Shown: positions 18,809 through 28,211, counted from the stretch's first letter. The stretch is DNA of 64,000 bases from Ensifer sp. IC4062 (GCF_020193575.1 NZ_JADYVD010000012.1:1-64000); one strand, 5' to 3'. Notes: generated by a model not told the origin, from the letters alone. A program made the numbers and translations.

Positions 18809-19125
18809 AAATCCTACTCAATTCAGGAATGAATCATGCAGTGTGCCAAAGTGCCATAGCGAGCTTTGCGCGTCTGATCACAGTACCAATAGTAGGCTGC
18901 TGGGCCTCGCCAGTTGCAGCGCGGCAAGGCTTTTCTCCGAGCCTAATTCCTGCTTGTCAAGGGAATCCAGTCAGCCCATGTCCTTGGGTTGAAAAGACTC
19001 TCCCGCGCCGCGGACTCGGGCGCTGCTGGATCCCTGTGACAAGCACAGGAACCGGGAAAAGCATCCACCAAACCCATACGTTCCTGTCGTGTGGCGTGGC
19101 GTCTGATAAGACGCGTGGCGCTGTA
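18809..19125. repeat. Composite mosaic repeat: RIME-like core interrupting a family B element
   Basis: The left part (18809-18877) has the family B marks GAATCATGCAG, AAAGTGC, ATAGCG and TTTGCGCGTCTGA. The right part (to 19125) has the closing stem GTCTGATAAGACGCG-GGCGCTGTA. A RIME-like core, 18942-19056, with CCTGCTTGTCAAGGGAAT and CCCTGTGACAAGCACAGGAA sits between. This is the clearest case in the window of one repeat lying inside another. The rest of this 506-base gap shows no gene. Confidence 0.82.
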
Positions 19126-19271
19126 TCCGAAAAAGCCTGCCGCGCCAAGCGACTGCATCGGCTATAACCACTACGCGTTGCACTTCTTCGCCTGCTGCGT
19201 GATGATGGCGGCGCCCGGATTTTAGCGAAGGTGGCACGTAAGATGGCAGTAGCGAAAAGGCAGGTCGGCTG

Positions 19272-19871
19272 ATGGCGCCGGTGACGGTCGATCCGGAAAA
19301 AATTCGCGAGTTCGAGGACGCCGAGAGCTTCTACCGCTGGCTGGGTGCACACCACCACGCGGCCGACGAGGTGTGGATCAAAATTCACAAGCTTGGCTCG
19401 GGGCTCAAGTCGATCACGCCCAAGGAAGCGATCGACGTCGTGCTGTGCTGGGGCTGGATCGACGGCTTGCGAAAGGGGCTCGACGACAAGAGCTTTCTGC
19501 AGCGCTACACCCCCCGCGGCCGGAAGAGCACCTGGAGCCAGATCAACGTCGACAATGTCGCCCGGTTGATCGAGGAAGGCCGGATGACGGAGCATGGGCT
19601 GAAGCAGGTCGAGGCGGCCAAGGCGGACGGGCGCTGGGAGCGCGCCTATGCGAGCGGCAAGGATATGAAGATCCCGGACGATCTGCAGGCCGCCATCGAC
19701 GCCGAGCCTAAGGCCAGGGAAATGCTGGCCAAGCTCAGCGAACAGAACCGCTTCGCGCTCGCCTTCCGCACCCACAACATGAAGACCGAAGCCGGGCGGA
19801 AAAAGAAGATCGAGACCTTCGTCGAAATGTTGAAGCGCGGCGAGACAATCTACCCGCAGGGGAGAAAGTGA
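19272..19871 (+). CDS. YdeI/OmpD-associated family protein
   Basis: 199 residues. Family signature: WLGAHHHAADEVWIKIHK, AIDVVLCWGWIDGLRKGLDD, and the Lys/Arg-rich C-terminus with KTEAGRKKKIETFVEMLKRG. YdeI-like proteins are small cytosolic proteins linked to stress and polymyxin resistance in enterics, but their biochemical role is not settled. Stands alone between two repeat-rich gaps. Confidence 0.85.
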   Translation: MAPVTVDPEKIREFEDAESFYRWLGAHHHAADEVWIKIHKLGSGLKSITPKEAIDVVLCWGWIDGLRKGLDDKSFLQRYTPRGRKSTWSQINVDNVARLIEEGRMTEHGLKQVEAAKADGRWERAYASGKDMKIPDDLQAAIDAEPKAREMLAKLSEQNRFALAFRTHNMKTEAGRKKKIETFVEMLKRGETIYPQGRK

Positions 19872-20037
19872 CCGCTGCCAATCATGTTCTGGCGGCATCC
19901 GCATAAAAGGGCAGGTGAGGGTCGGGTTTCCACCGGCTATGCGCATTCCGTCGCGGTGCACCCTAACGCCTTGAATTGGCCCGTAATCTCTCCGATTCCG
20001 CTTTGCGGGATTATGCAGTAAGCTTGCCCGTGCCACT

Positions 20038-20139
20038 GCATGCTTCCTTAAATTGTAGCCGATTTAAGGATAAAAACGTGCAGCAGTTCAAAGGGCTACA
20101 GCATCCTTTGCGCGTCTGATTGGACGCGCGGCGCTGTAG
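20038..20139 (+). repeat. Intergenic mosaic repeat, family B
   Basis: Complete copy: CATGCTTCCTTAAATTG-AGCCGATTTAAGG hairpin, CGTGCAGCAGTTCAAAGG, CTACAGCATCCTTTGCGCGTC and closing stem GGACGCGCGGCGCTGTAG. It ends 15 bases before the CHASE2 cyclase start, so it lies in that gene's leader. Confidence 0.78.
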
Positions 20140-20154
20140 GGGGGCGGATGCTGC

Positions 20155-22302
20155 ATGACACGCGCGCAGCAGGTAGGCGTCATTATCGGCTTGGCGATTG
20201 TAGCAGCGCTGACAATGCTGCGGGCAAGCGATCCGCCGTTGCTGCGGCTCGCCCGCAATCTGACATTCGACGAATATCAGCGCATCAAGCCGCGCACCTA
20301 CGCGGATATGCCGGTGCGGATCGTCGACATAGACGAGGCGTCGCTCCGGGAGCTTGGCCAGTGGCCGTGGCCGAGAAATCGCATCGCCGCATTGGTCGAC
20401 CGGCTATCGGAGATGGGCGCGTCGGCAATCGCCTTCGACATTCTCTTTGCAGAGCCGGATCGCCTGTCACCACGCAATGTTGTCCGCGACGTTGCCGGGA
20501 TCGACCCGTCGCTGCTTCGTCAACTGCCCGACAACGACGAGATCTTCGCGCAGGCGATCGCCGACAGCCCTGTCGTGCTGGGTTTCGGCATCTCCAATGA
20601 GGGCAACTATCGCCCGCAAGTGAAGGCCGGCTTTGCCTTTACCGGCGAAAGCCCCTTCGGCGCGCCGCCACGTCTCGATGCGGCGACGCCGCTCAGGCCG
20701 CAACTCGAGGCCAATGCCGCCGGCCTCGGCCACATCAGCCTCAATCCCGGGGCGACGTCGACGGTGGTTCGCGCCGTTCCGCTTTTCTTAAGCGACGGCG
20801 AACAGTTTTTTCCGAACCTCGCGGCCGAAGCGCTCCGGGTAGCGCAAGGCGCCTCCACCTATGTGCTCGCCGCTGCCCCGGATGTGGCCGATACACTGAC
20901 GGACGCCAAGATCGGGGATTTTGTGGTTCCGGTGACCGCGGCCGGCGAACTCTGGCTTTATGTCAGCCCGGATCGGGCCGAACGCTATGTCTCGGTCAGG
21001 CACGTGCTTTCGCCCGGCGGGGCGTCGCCGGAGGTGAGGGCCGCAATCGAGGGCAGCATCGTGTTCGTAGGCACGTCGGCGGCAGGCTTGCAGGACATTC
21101 GCACGACCGCGCTCGGGCAGAACGTCCCGGGCGTTTCGCTGCACGCGCAAACCGTCGAGCAGATCCTGTCCGGCCATTTTCTTTCCCGTCCGGACTGGGC
21201 AGACGGCCTGGAAATCCTGTCCATCGCTGTCGCGGGCACGCTGCTCGTGGTGCTCACCACCTTCGTCAGCCCCGCGGTCGCGCTCGTTTGCGGGCTGCTC
21301 ATCACCGCGCTCGCGCTCGTCGCGTCCTGGCTCGCCTTTCTGTATGGCGGGCTTCTTTTCGATCCACTTGCCCCGATCGTCAGTGCATCGATCACGCATT
21401 TCGCCGCCACCGCGTTCCGCTTCCTTGTCACCGACCGCGAGCGCCGCGCGGTCCGGCGAGCCTTCGGCCAGTATCTTTCACCGTCGCTGCTCTATCGCAT
21501 CGAGCATACGCGCGATGCGCTGCGCCTCGGCGGTGACGACCGCGAACTGACGGTGATGTTCGTCGACGTCCGGAATTTTACCGAGATCAGCGAGCGCCTG
21601 GCGCCCACCGCCGTCGTCGGCTTTCTGAACACGCTGCTCGATGCGCTGAGCGGTCATGTCATTGCCAACGAAGGCACGCTCGACAAGTTCATCGGGGATT
21701 CGATCATGGCCTTCTGGAACGCCCCGGTCGACGTCGCTGACCATCCCGGCAAAGCCGTTCGCGCCGCGCTTGGCATGCGCGAGACGATGGCGCGCCTTAA
21801 TGCTGACGACGCCTTCGGCTTCGGAGAGGAACAGGACGTCGCGATCGGGGTCGGCATACACACCGGCATCGCCTGCGTCGGCAACATGGGCGCCGAGGCC
21901 CATTTCAACTACTCGGCCGTCGGCGACACGGTCAATGTCGCGGCGCGGATAGAATCCTCGTGCAAGGATGTCCACTTCGACATTCTGGTGTCCGAGGAGA
22001 CCGCCAAGGTTCTGCCGGGCCATGCCCTGCTCGAAGCGGGGATGCTGGCGCTCAAGGGAAAGAGCTCGCGGACAAGGCTCTTCGCCGTCGTCGGCGACGA
22101 AAAACTCGGAGCTTCGGCCGAATTCGCCGAACTGCGGTGCCTGCACTTGAAACTTGTCGACGCATTGCGGTCGCGTATGCCGAACCGCAAGATCCTCAAC
22201 GCGGCGAAGCTCAAAGCGGCGACGCTCCCGGGGCTGACGGAGTTCTACCGCCGGATATCGCGGCGGGCCGATCATTTCGCCGATCACGGCAAATCAGGAT
22301 GA
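20155..22302 (+). CDS. CHASE2-domain class III adenylate/guanylate cyclase (membrane)
   Basis: 715 residues. A first membrane helix at about residues 7-22 is followed by an extracytoplasmic CHASE2 sensor (about 40-335: VRIVDIDEASLRELGQWPWPR, GASAIAFDILFAEPD). Two or three helices follow at about 345-415, then a cytoplasmic cyclase domain (about 460-640) with metal aspartates in VMFVDVRNFTEIS and FIGDSIMAFW. CHASE2 proteins sense an unknown envelope signal. The gene converges on a FecR-domain exported protein at 22632-23558, a known pairing that suggests an extracytoplasmic partner. Confidence 0.93.
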   Translation: MTRAQQVGVIIGLAIVAALTMLRASDPPLLRLARNLTFDEYQRIKPRTYADMPVRIVDIDEASLRELGQWPWPRNRIAALVDRLSEMGASAIAFDILFAEPDRLSPRNVVRDVAGIDPSLLRQLPDNDEIFAQAIADSPVVLGFGISNEGNYRPQVKAGFAFTGESPFGAPPRLDAATPLRPQLEANAAGLGHISLNPGATSTVVRAVPLFLSDGEQFFPNLAAEALRVAQGASTYVLAAAPDVADTLTDAKIGDFVVPVTAAGELWLYVSPDRAERYVSVRHVLSPGGASPEVRAAIEGSIVFVGTSAAGLQDIRTTALGQNVPGVSLHAQTVEQILSGHFLSRPDWADGLEILSIAVAGTLLVVLTTFVSPAVALVCGLLITALALVASWLAFLYGGLLFDPLAPIVSASITHFAATAFRFLVTDRERRAVRRAFGQYLSPSLLYRIEHTRDALRLGGDDRELTVMFVDVRNFTEISERLAPTAVVGFLNTLLDALSGHVIANEGTLDKFIGDSIMAFWNAPVDVADHPGKAVRAALGMRETMARLNADDAFGFGEEQDVAIGVGIHTGIACVGNMGAEAHFNYSAVGDTVNVAARIESSCKDVHFDILVSEETAKVLPGHALLEAGMLALKGKSSRTRLFAVVGDEKLGASAEFAELRCLHLKLVDALRSRMPNRKILNAAKLKAATLPGLTEFYRRISRRADHFADHGKSG

Positions 22303-22335
22303 GCTGAATGAGAGGCTGGATCATCTCATCCATTG

Positions 22336-22560
22336 ACCACAGAACGACAGCCCAACGCTGCCTTGTCAATTTGGGATTGAGTAAGACTTCTCGTCCTCAT
22401 TCCTGTACTTGTCACAGGAATCCCGCCAGCCCAAGTCCTTGGGCTGAAAAGACTCTTTCGCGCCCAGACGCGGCGCTCCTGGATCCCTGTGACAAGCCCA
22501 GAGATGAGGCGAACAACGCACCCGCAAAGCCAATTACGCTACTGTCGCGTACTGTGCATT
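22336..22560. repeat. RIME-like mosaic repeat
   Basis: The core at 22394-22511 is bounded by CATTCCTGTACTTGTCACAGG and CCCTGTGACAAGCCCAGAGATG, with CCAAGTCCTTGGGCTGAAAA inside as in the other two copies. Flanks (CTTGTCAATTTGGG on the left, AAAGCCAATTACGCTACTG on the right) match those of the 17.4-kb copy. It lies between the convergent cyclase and FecR genes and fills most of that 329-base gap. Confidence 0.78.
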
Positions 22561-22631
22561 AAACAGCGAACTGATCTCGCCCTTTGGGCAAATCCGGGCG
22601 GAAACCATTGCGCGCCCTTCCTGGCATTGCT

Positions 22632-23558
22632 CTAGTCGTTGTTGCGGCTGCCCTCTCGCGGCCGGTCCCGCTCTTGACGAGGCCTCTCCGGCTCCCGAGG
22701 CTCCTCCGGCTTCTCTGGCCGCGGCGGCTTCTCGGGTTCCTCCGGCCGCGGCGGCTTCTCCGGTTTATCCGGGCGCGGCGGTGGCTTTTCCGGCTTTTCC
22801 GGCTTAGGTGGCGGCTTCTGCGGCGGTGCCTGCTTTTTCTCGGGCGGCGTGAAACGCTCCTGCTGCGTTTGCGGGATTGGGAGCGCTGCACGAATGCTGC
22901 AGCCACCGCCGATCCAGCCGAGCCCGCCGGAAAGCTGCTGGTTGCCGGAAAGGAACGGTAACGCCCCCTCGTTTCCGAGCGTTTCCAGGACTCGTCGGTT
23001 GACGCGGCGCGCGTCTGTGACGTTGCCGTTGCGGTTGGCGATCACGCAGTCGCAGCGCCGCGTCAATTGCTTGCAGCCGCCCGGGCCGCAGAAGCTGGCC
23101 TCGCCGTTGAGCAGGACGACCGCGGTTGTCCCGTCGCCGCCGACATAGAAGTCGAACGCGGTGCCGCGGACGCCGATCGTTCCGGCCGGCGTCAGGATCT
23201 CGTAGGCAGTGCTTTTCGATTTTCCGCTGACCCAGCGGAACGTGCCCTTCGTCGCCCTCAGGCTGAGCTTTTGCAAGTTGTTGGAGTCGTCGAAGACGAA
23301 TTTATCGATGACGACGGATGAGCCCCAGCCGACAGCCAGTTTGGTGCCGTCGCGGAATACGAATTGTCCCAGCCCGGATTTCGAGGTCAGAATCCGTTCG
23401 TCTCGGTAGACCGGGTCTTTCACCGCCAGCGGACCGCTCGCACCTCTGACTTCAGTCCTGATCCGAACCGCCTCACCAATTGCTTCAGCGGCCAGTGACA
23501 CCGGACTGTAGAAAATGAAGCCAAGTGCAACGATTGCAGCGCCACGCAAATGCGACAT
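22632..23558 (-). CDS. Exported FecR-domain protein with Pro/Glu/Lys-rich tail
   Basis: 308 residues, ATG at 23558 behind AGGAGGGG. A signal peptide (GAAIVALGFIFYSPVSLAA) leads into a FecR domain (about 30-140: DERILTSKSGLGQFVFRDGT, TPAGTIGVRGTAFDFYV). Unlike classical FecR it has no membrane helix and no sigma factor nearby. A Cys-rich patch (SFCGPGGCKQLTRRCDC) follows. The last 65 residues are repeats of the PEKPPRP type, likely extended and wall- or membrane-spanning. It faces the CHASE2 cyclase; a role as its periplasmic partner is inference. Confidence 0.88.
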   Translation of the reverse strand: MSHLRGAAIVALGFIFYSPVSLAAEAIGEAVRIRTEVRGASGPLAVKDPVYRDERILTSKSGLGQFVFRDGTKLAVGWGSSVVIDKFVFDDSNNLQKLSLRATKGTFRWVSGKSKSTAYEILTPAGTIGVRGTAFDFYVGGDGTTAVVLLNGEASFCGPGGCKQLTRRCDCVIANRNGNVTDARRVNRRVLETLGNEGALPFLSGNQQLSGGLGWIGGGCSIRAALPIPQTQQERFTPPEKKQAPPQKPPPKPEKPEKPPPRPDKPEKPPRPEEPEKPPRPEKPEEPREPERPRQERDRPREGSRNND

Positions 23559-23996
23559 GGCACCCCTCCTGGATCACGGCGACTTAGGATTGAAACAGTC
23601 CGCAGTCCTTTCGCGTGATCACTCGCCAGAGCGGGGATTTGCTGAAATATTTAGAGGCACCGCTTTGCCCGCTCGCAGTTGTTTAGCTTGTACCACGCGA
23701 CAGGGCGGGGTGTCTCCTAATCCGTTCGGGTTACGTGAAAAGTGTTTTTTAAAAGCAATATATTACGGAACGTTGGCGGACACCATTGAGGCGACGCGGC
23801 GCCAGAGGGCGGCTTGCGGGCGTGAACCCGCCCCTCATGCCGCCGTTCAGCAGGCATTCAGCCGTCCGGAGATAAAACGCATGCAATTCATCCCGCTCCG
23901 GTTTAGGCTGGCGCGGGCTGAAGAGGGGGCCGGAGCTTGCGGCACGACGCGGCGACCGGCAGGAAAGGGGCGGCGCTCAGGCAGCGCCGGTGGTCG
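23559..23996. other. Intergenic region, no gene seen
   Basis: 438 bases between divergent genes. The part around 23730-23770 (AAAGTGTTTTTTAAAAGC, ATATATTAC) is AT-rich against the local average and is the likely promoter region. I find no convincing coding sequence or structured RNA. Confidence 0.4.
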
Positions 23997-24260
23997 ATGA
24001 AGACAATTCTGATTGCTGTGCTTTCCGGCATTCTTGTGGCGGAAGCGGCTTTTGCTGCGTCCGTGACGAACAAGGATGGCGACACCGCCGTGCTGGTCGT
24101 TGTCGAGGGCGAGAGCCGGATGGAAGTCGCGATCGCTTCGGGTGCGACGGAAATGATCTGCCCGAGCGGCTGCTTCGTTACCGCGCCGAGCGGCGACCGC
24201 ATCGGCCTCCAGGGCGACGAAACGATCGAAATCCTCAACGGTTCCATGTTGGTCAAATAG
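23997..24260 (+). CDS. Small exported protein, function unknown
   Basis: 87 residues from the ATG at 23997. A signal peptide (KTILIAVLSGILVAEAAFAA) is followed by a short beta-rich domain (VTNKDGDTAVLVVVEGESRM) with two cysteines (CPSGC) and the end EILNGSMLVK. The ribosome site is weak (GGTGG). I do not recognise the family. Likely periplasmic. Confidence 0.65.
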   Translation: MKTILIAVLSGILVAEAAFAASVTNKDGDTAVLVVVEGESRMEVAIASGATEMICPSGCFVTAPSGDRIGLQGDETIEILNGSMLVK

Positions 24261-24483
24261 GCAATCGGCGTCTTGCAAGATCTGGCGGCCTTGCCGCGCC
24301 GGCAATGCGCCGTATGCGATCAGGCTTGCAAGCGGCGGCAGGGGCGCCACAACTTGACTGGCCTGCGCAGCCGTCAGGCGTCGTTCATCGTGCGTCGCGG
24401 GGAACTCTTGCTATTCGACGGCGCATGGCATGTCGAGGGAGGCGGCACCGCCGTCTCCTCGTCATCGACACGTCGCGCGCCGA

Positions 24484-24903
24484 TCAGGCGTGATGGCCGC
24501 TGACGGCCCTGAGCAGTTCGCCCGTCAATTCCCGGCTGGTGCTATGGGAAATGTCGCCGAGCGACAGCATGCCGACCATCCGCTTGTCATCGTTGATCAC
24601 CGGCAACCGCCGAACTTTCTTCTCCTCCATCAGGCGGACTGCGTCCTCGAGAGATTCGCTCGTGCGGCAGAAGACGATCTGGTTCGTCATCACGTCACGC
24701 ACCGTGAGCGAAGCAATGTCGTGGCCGTTGGCGAAGGCGCGCAAGGCCATGTCGCGATCGGTGACCATTCCGATGAGGCGGTCGTTTTCGCCGACCGGCA
24801 GCGCGCCGATATCCTCGTCCTTCATGATGCGCGCCACCGTGCGCAGGTCGGTATCCGGCGAGATCCAACGTACTCCAGAATGCATGGCTTCCGAAATTTT
24901 CAT
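24484..24903 (-). CDS. CBS-domain protein
   Basis: 139 residues, GGGAGG before the ATG. Two CBS motifs fill the protein: residues 1-60 (ALPVGENDRLIGMVTDRDMA) and 70-125 (RRLPVINDDKRMVGMLSLGD). CBS pairs bind adenosyl ligands and often act as free-standing energy or stress sensors. No fused effector and no clear operon partner. Confidence 0.9.
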   Translation of the reverse strand: MKISEAMHSGVRWISPDTDLRTVARIMKDEDIGALPVGENDRLIGMVTDRDMALRAFANGHDIASLTVRDVMTNQIVFCRTSESLEDAVRLMEEKKVRRLPVINDDKRMVGMLSLGDISHSTSRELTGELLRAVSGHHA

Positions 24904-25050
24904 CGTAACCTCCCTTGTTCGGCAAACGGAAAGTATAGGCGGAAATCATGGCCAATCATTGATGTCCGGCGGACTCTCGCCCGGGCGGGACCGCTTGCGC
25001 CATCGACCAAGCGGGCCCGAAAGGGAGGGCGCGGCTGACACTCCCTCCAG

Positions 25051-25710
25051 TCAGGTCAGGTTCTTGCGCCGCTCTAGCTCGGCTTCGGTCGGCTGCTCGA
25101 ATTCGAACGAGCCAGTGACGATCTCGCCGGCGCGGACGTATTTGTTCACGGTCACGCCGAAGCCGGAAACCTTCGAACTGGCGAGCTTCAACGCCATCGG
25201 CGAGGCGCCGTCGCTGAACAGTTTCTTGCCCCTTCCGAGCACGACCGGAAAGATGGATACATACATCTCGTCCACCAGATCATTGCGGAAGAGCGTCTGC
25301 AGCAAATCGGTCGAACCTTGCGTCAGGAGGTCCGGTCCGTCTTCGCCCTTCAGCTTTCGGAGCGAAGCGACTACGTCGCTGCCGAGATTCTGGCTGTTCT
25401 GCCAGCCGAGTTTGAAATTTGGATTGCGCGTCGCGACAAATTTCGTGATGCGATCGAACAACGTCCCGATCGGATCCTCGGGGCCGGCGTATGGCCAATG
25501 TGCCGCGAAAATATCATAGGTCTTCCGGCCCAGCAGAAGGTCGAACGGCTTGGCAAACATCTCGTCCACCGCCGCACCCATCGTCTCGTCGAAATAGGGG
25601 GCTACCCAGCCGCCAAATTTGAATCCGCCGGTCGGATCCTCCTCCGGCCCGCCTGGCGCCTGCATGATGCCGTCGAGACTTACAAATGCACCAACAACGA
25701 TCTTTCTCAT
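25051..25710 (-). CDS. Dihydrofolate reductase-like protein (RibD C-terminal domain family)
   Basis: 219 residues from the ATG at 25710; the longer frame runs into a repeat and is rejected. The fold is recognised from the start (MRKIVVGAFVSLDGIMQAP), the NADPH-side motif LLGRKTYDIFAAHWP, and the end (TQGSTDLLQTLFRNDLVDEM and FPVVLGRGKKLF). Members are NADPH-binding reductases of mostly unknown substrate. Monocistronic, with a family B repeat in its upstream region. Confidence 0.88.
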   Translation of the reverse strand: MRKIVVGAFVSLDGIMQAPGGPEEDPTGGFKFGGWVAPYFDETMGAAVDEMFAKPFDLLLGRKTYDIFAAHWPYAGPEDPIGTLFDRITKFVATRNPNFKLGWQNSQNLGSDVVASLRKLKGEDGPDLLTQGSTDLLQTLFRNDLVDEMYVSIFPVVLGRGKKLFSDGASPMALKLASSKVSGFGVTVNKYVRAGEIVTGSFEFEQPTEAELERRKNLT

Positions 25711-25742
25711 TACGCTCTCCTTCGTGAGCCTTCTGTCTGTAT

Positions 25743-25845
25743 CTACAGCGCCGCGCGTCTTTTCAGACGCGCAAAAGGACGCTGTAGCACCTTGAATTGC
25801 CGCATGTTTCCTCAAATCGGCTGCGATTTAAGGAAACATGCACTA
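25743..25845 (-). repeat. Intergenic mosaic repeat, family B (reverse orientation)
   Basis: Reverse copy: CTACAGCGCCGCGCGTCTTT, AGACGCGCAAAAGGACGCTG, TAGCACCTTGAATTGC, then the hairpin GCATGTTTCCT-AAATCG...CGATTTAAGGAAACATGC. It lies just upstream of the RibD-like gene's start region. Confidence 0.78.
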
Positions 25846-25916
25846 GGACGCCCGAAAGCGCAGGAAACCGACACGCAAAAATTTGCAGACGCATTGTCAG
25901 CGGCGGACTTCCGCAC

Positions 25917-26966
25917 CTATTCCTTCCGCGGCGGGCGGGCGTAGTCGGGAATCATGAAGCGTCGGCGATAGCTTCCCGGCGTCAGTCCGGTGACGCGCTT
26001 GAACAGGCGGCGGAAGAAGGCGGGATCCTCGTAGCCGACCCGCCAGCTGATCTCGTCGACAGGGGATTCCGTCCGTTCCAGCCGGCGCTTGGCATCCTCG
26101 ATCCTCAGGCGCTGGACATAGGCGATCGGGCTTAAGCCGGTTGCGCCGGTGAAACGGCGTTTGAACGTGCGTTCGGTAAGCCCGGCGCGTCGGACCATCT
26201 CCTCCAGTGGATTGGCAACCGAGAAATGCGTGGCGATCCACTCTTGCGCCGCCTGGATCGCGACGTCGCCGTGGTCGTTGCGCCCCTCGAAAACGATGTA
26301 GGGCGCGAGCCCATCCTGGTGCCATTGCAGCGCGAAGTAGCGGGCGACCGCCTGCGCCGCGGTTGCTCCGGCGTGGCGGGCGATCAGGTAGAGCACCAGA
26401 TCGTGCCAGGTCATGGAGGCGCCCGAGGTGATCAGTTCCTCGCGCTCTCCGGAGACGACCAGAACGCGCTCGGGATGGAGCGTTACCTTGGGGAAGACGC
26501 TGTGAAAAGCCTGGGCATAGCCGAAATGCACCGTCGCATCGACGCCGTCGAAGAGCCCCGTCTCGGCAAGCAGGAAGATGCCCGAGCAGGCCGAGCACAA
26601 GAGAGCGCCGCGGCGATGCATGGCGCTGAGCCAATCGACCAGTTCCGGATGCCGTCCCTTCTGCCAGCCGTTCGGTCCGAGCAGCACCGAGGGGACGATG
26701 AGGATGTCGGTCGTCTCGATGGCGGCGATACCGCGCTGCACCATCACGGGCACGCCACTGGCAAGCTCCAGCGGGCCGGCCCACAGCCCCACGATCTCGA
26801 CCTGGAAAGGGGGCGGGGCCGGTGGTGCATGGCCGGGTGGAGGAAGCAGGGCAAAGGCGTTCATGACGTCGAAAATGCCGCTCAGCGTCGACACCACCGC
26901 CTCGGGGATGGCGACGAGGCTCACGTGAAGTGGGTGCGTTCCAGTCTCGGCAATGTTGCGCGGCAT
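25917..26966 (-). CDS. GlxA-family AraC-type transcriptional regulator
   Basis: 349 residues. The N-terminal 200 or so residues are a DJ-1/PfpI-like domain (HVSLVAIPEAVVSTLSGIFD; LLCSACSGIFLLAETGLFDG, with Cys at the elbow). The C-terminal AraC domain has LEEMVRRAGLTERTFKRRF and EISWRVGYEDPAFFRRLFKR. Such regulators respond to small amine or amino-acid metabolites, but no ligand can be assigned. Divergent from the methyltransferase gene at 27135, which it may control. Confidence 0.92.
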   Translation of the reverse strand: MPRNIAETGTHPLHVSLVAIPEAVVSTLSGIFDVMNAFALLPPPGHAPPAPPPFQVEIVGLWAGPLELASGVPVMVQRGIAAIETTDILIVPSVLLGPNGWQKGRHPELVDWLSAMHRRGALLCSACSGIFLLAETGLFDGVDATVHFGYAQAFHSVFPKVTLHPERVLVVSGEREELITSGASMTWHDLVLYLIARHAGATAAQAVARYFALQWHQDGLAPYIVFEGRNDHGDVAIQAAQEWIATHFSVANPLEEMVRRAGLTERTFKRRFTGATGLSPIAYVQRLRIEDAKRRLERTESPVDEISWRVGYEDPAFFRRLFKRVTGLTPGSYRRRFMIPDYARPPRKE

Positions 26967-27134
26967 CTCAAATACATCGGACAGGTAGCGCTACGTCGGC
27001 AAATGATTTCTACCGCGGGACGGGGCGTGGCGCAAACGGCCCCATTTCGGACAATCCCGCTCTGCCGTTTAGTCGCAGCCGATGCGATCCTCTGCACATC
27101 CTTGGACCTTCAGGTGGAAGAGAGGAGAGCGAAG

Positions 27135-28211
27135 ATGGAAAAGGTGGAAAACAGGATCAATCAGGCGAAGCTCGATGCTCTCGTCTCGCGGGCGATCGGC
27201 GATCTCTCGGCGGGTTACGGCGGCGTGATGGTGAGCCTCGGCAACCGCCTCGGTCTCTATAAAGCGATGGCCGGCGCCGGTCCGCTCACTTCGAGCGAAC
27301 TGGCGGCGCGGGCCGGGTGCGCGGAACGCTATGTGCGCGAATGGCTCGGCTCTCAGGTGGCCGGTGGCTATGTGACCTATCATGCGAGCAGCGGTACCTA
27401 CGAGCTCTCGCCAGAGCAGGCGCTTGTGCTGGCCGAGGAAGACAGCCCTGTCTTCATCCCCCATGCCTGGGCTGTTCCTGCGTCCATGTGGGCGGACGAG
27501 AACAAGGCAGTCGAGGCCTTCCGCAGCGGCAGTGGCATTCCTTGGGGTGACCACGATGGGAGGCTATATTGCGGCGTCGCCGCCTTCTACAGGAACGCCT
27601 ACAAGGCAAATCTGGTGGCCGAGTGGCTGCCGGCGCTCGGCGGAGGCATTGAGAAGAAGCTCAGGACCGGCGGGCGTGTGGCCGACATCGGCTGCGGGCA
27701 CGGGCATTCGACGGTGCTGATGGCGAAGGCCTTTCCGGCCTCGCGCTTCCATGGCTTCGACATCCATCCGGAATCGGTCGTCGAGGCGCGCAAGGTCGCG
27801 GCAGAGGCGGGCGTTTCCGATCGGGTCACCTTTGCAACCGCGCGGGCGGACAGCTACCCCGGCTCGGATTACGACCTGATCTGCTTCTTCGATTGCCTGC
27901 ATGACATGGGCAATCCGGTCGGCGCCGCGACGCATGCGGCAAAGGCGATTGCAGGCGAGGGGACGGTGATGCTGGTAGAGCCGTTCGCCAACGATCGGGT
28001 CGAAGACAATGTCTCGCCGGTTGCGCGGATCTACTACGCCGCCTCCACGACGATCTGCTGCGCCCATGCGATCTCCGACGGCGGTCATCTGGTGCTCGGC
28101 GCCCAGGCCGGGGAGACGAGGCTCGCGGACGTTTTCCGCAAGGCCGGCTTCAGCCGCTTCCGCCGGGCGCTGGAGACGCCGTTCAATATGATCCTCGAGG
28201 CGCGGCTCTAA
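27135..28211 (+). CDS. Class I SAM-dependent methyltransferase with N-terminal winged helix
   Basis: 358 residues from the ATG at 27135 (AGAGGAGAG upstream); the frame is open far 5' but only as a shadow of the regulator. Residues 1-100 form a winged-helix substrate domain (TSSELAARAGCAERYVREWL). The SAM site is VADIGCGHGHSTVLMAKAFP, with the acidic loop GFDIHPESVVEARK. It looks like the Rv2258c type of small-molecule methyltransferase. Substrate unknown; the divergent GlxA regulator is the likely control. Confidence 0.88.
   Translation: MEKVENRINQAKLDALVSRAIGDLSAGYGGVMVSLGNRLGLYKAMAGAGPLTSSELAARAGCAERYVREWLGSQVAGGYVTYHASSGTYELSPEQALVLAEEDSPVFIPHAWAVPASMWADENKAVEAFRSGSGIPWGDHDGRLYCGVAAFYRNAYKANLVAEWLPALGGGIEKKLRTGGRVADIGCGHGHSTVLMAKAFPASRFHGFDIHPESVVEARKVAAEAGVSDRVTFATARADSYPGSDYDLICFFDCLHDMGNPVGAATHAAKAIAGEGTVMLVEPFANDRVEDNVSPVARIYYAASTTICCAHAISDGGHLVLGAQAGETRLADVFRKAGFSRFRRALETPFNMILEARL

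Noticed and set aside
22308-22562. 84-codon open frame after the CHASE2 cyclase
   Set aside because: It lies across the RIME-like repeat; similar frames appear in the other copies only because of the repeat sequence.
26226-27134. 300-codon upstream extension of the SAM methyltransferase
   Set aside because: Antisense to the GlxA regulator; the ATG at 27135 has AGAGGAGAG and the normal domain start.
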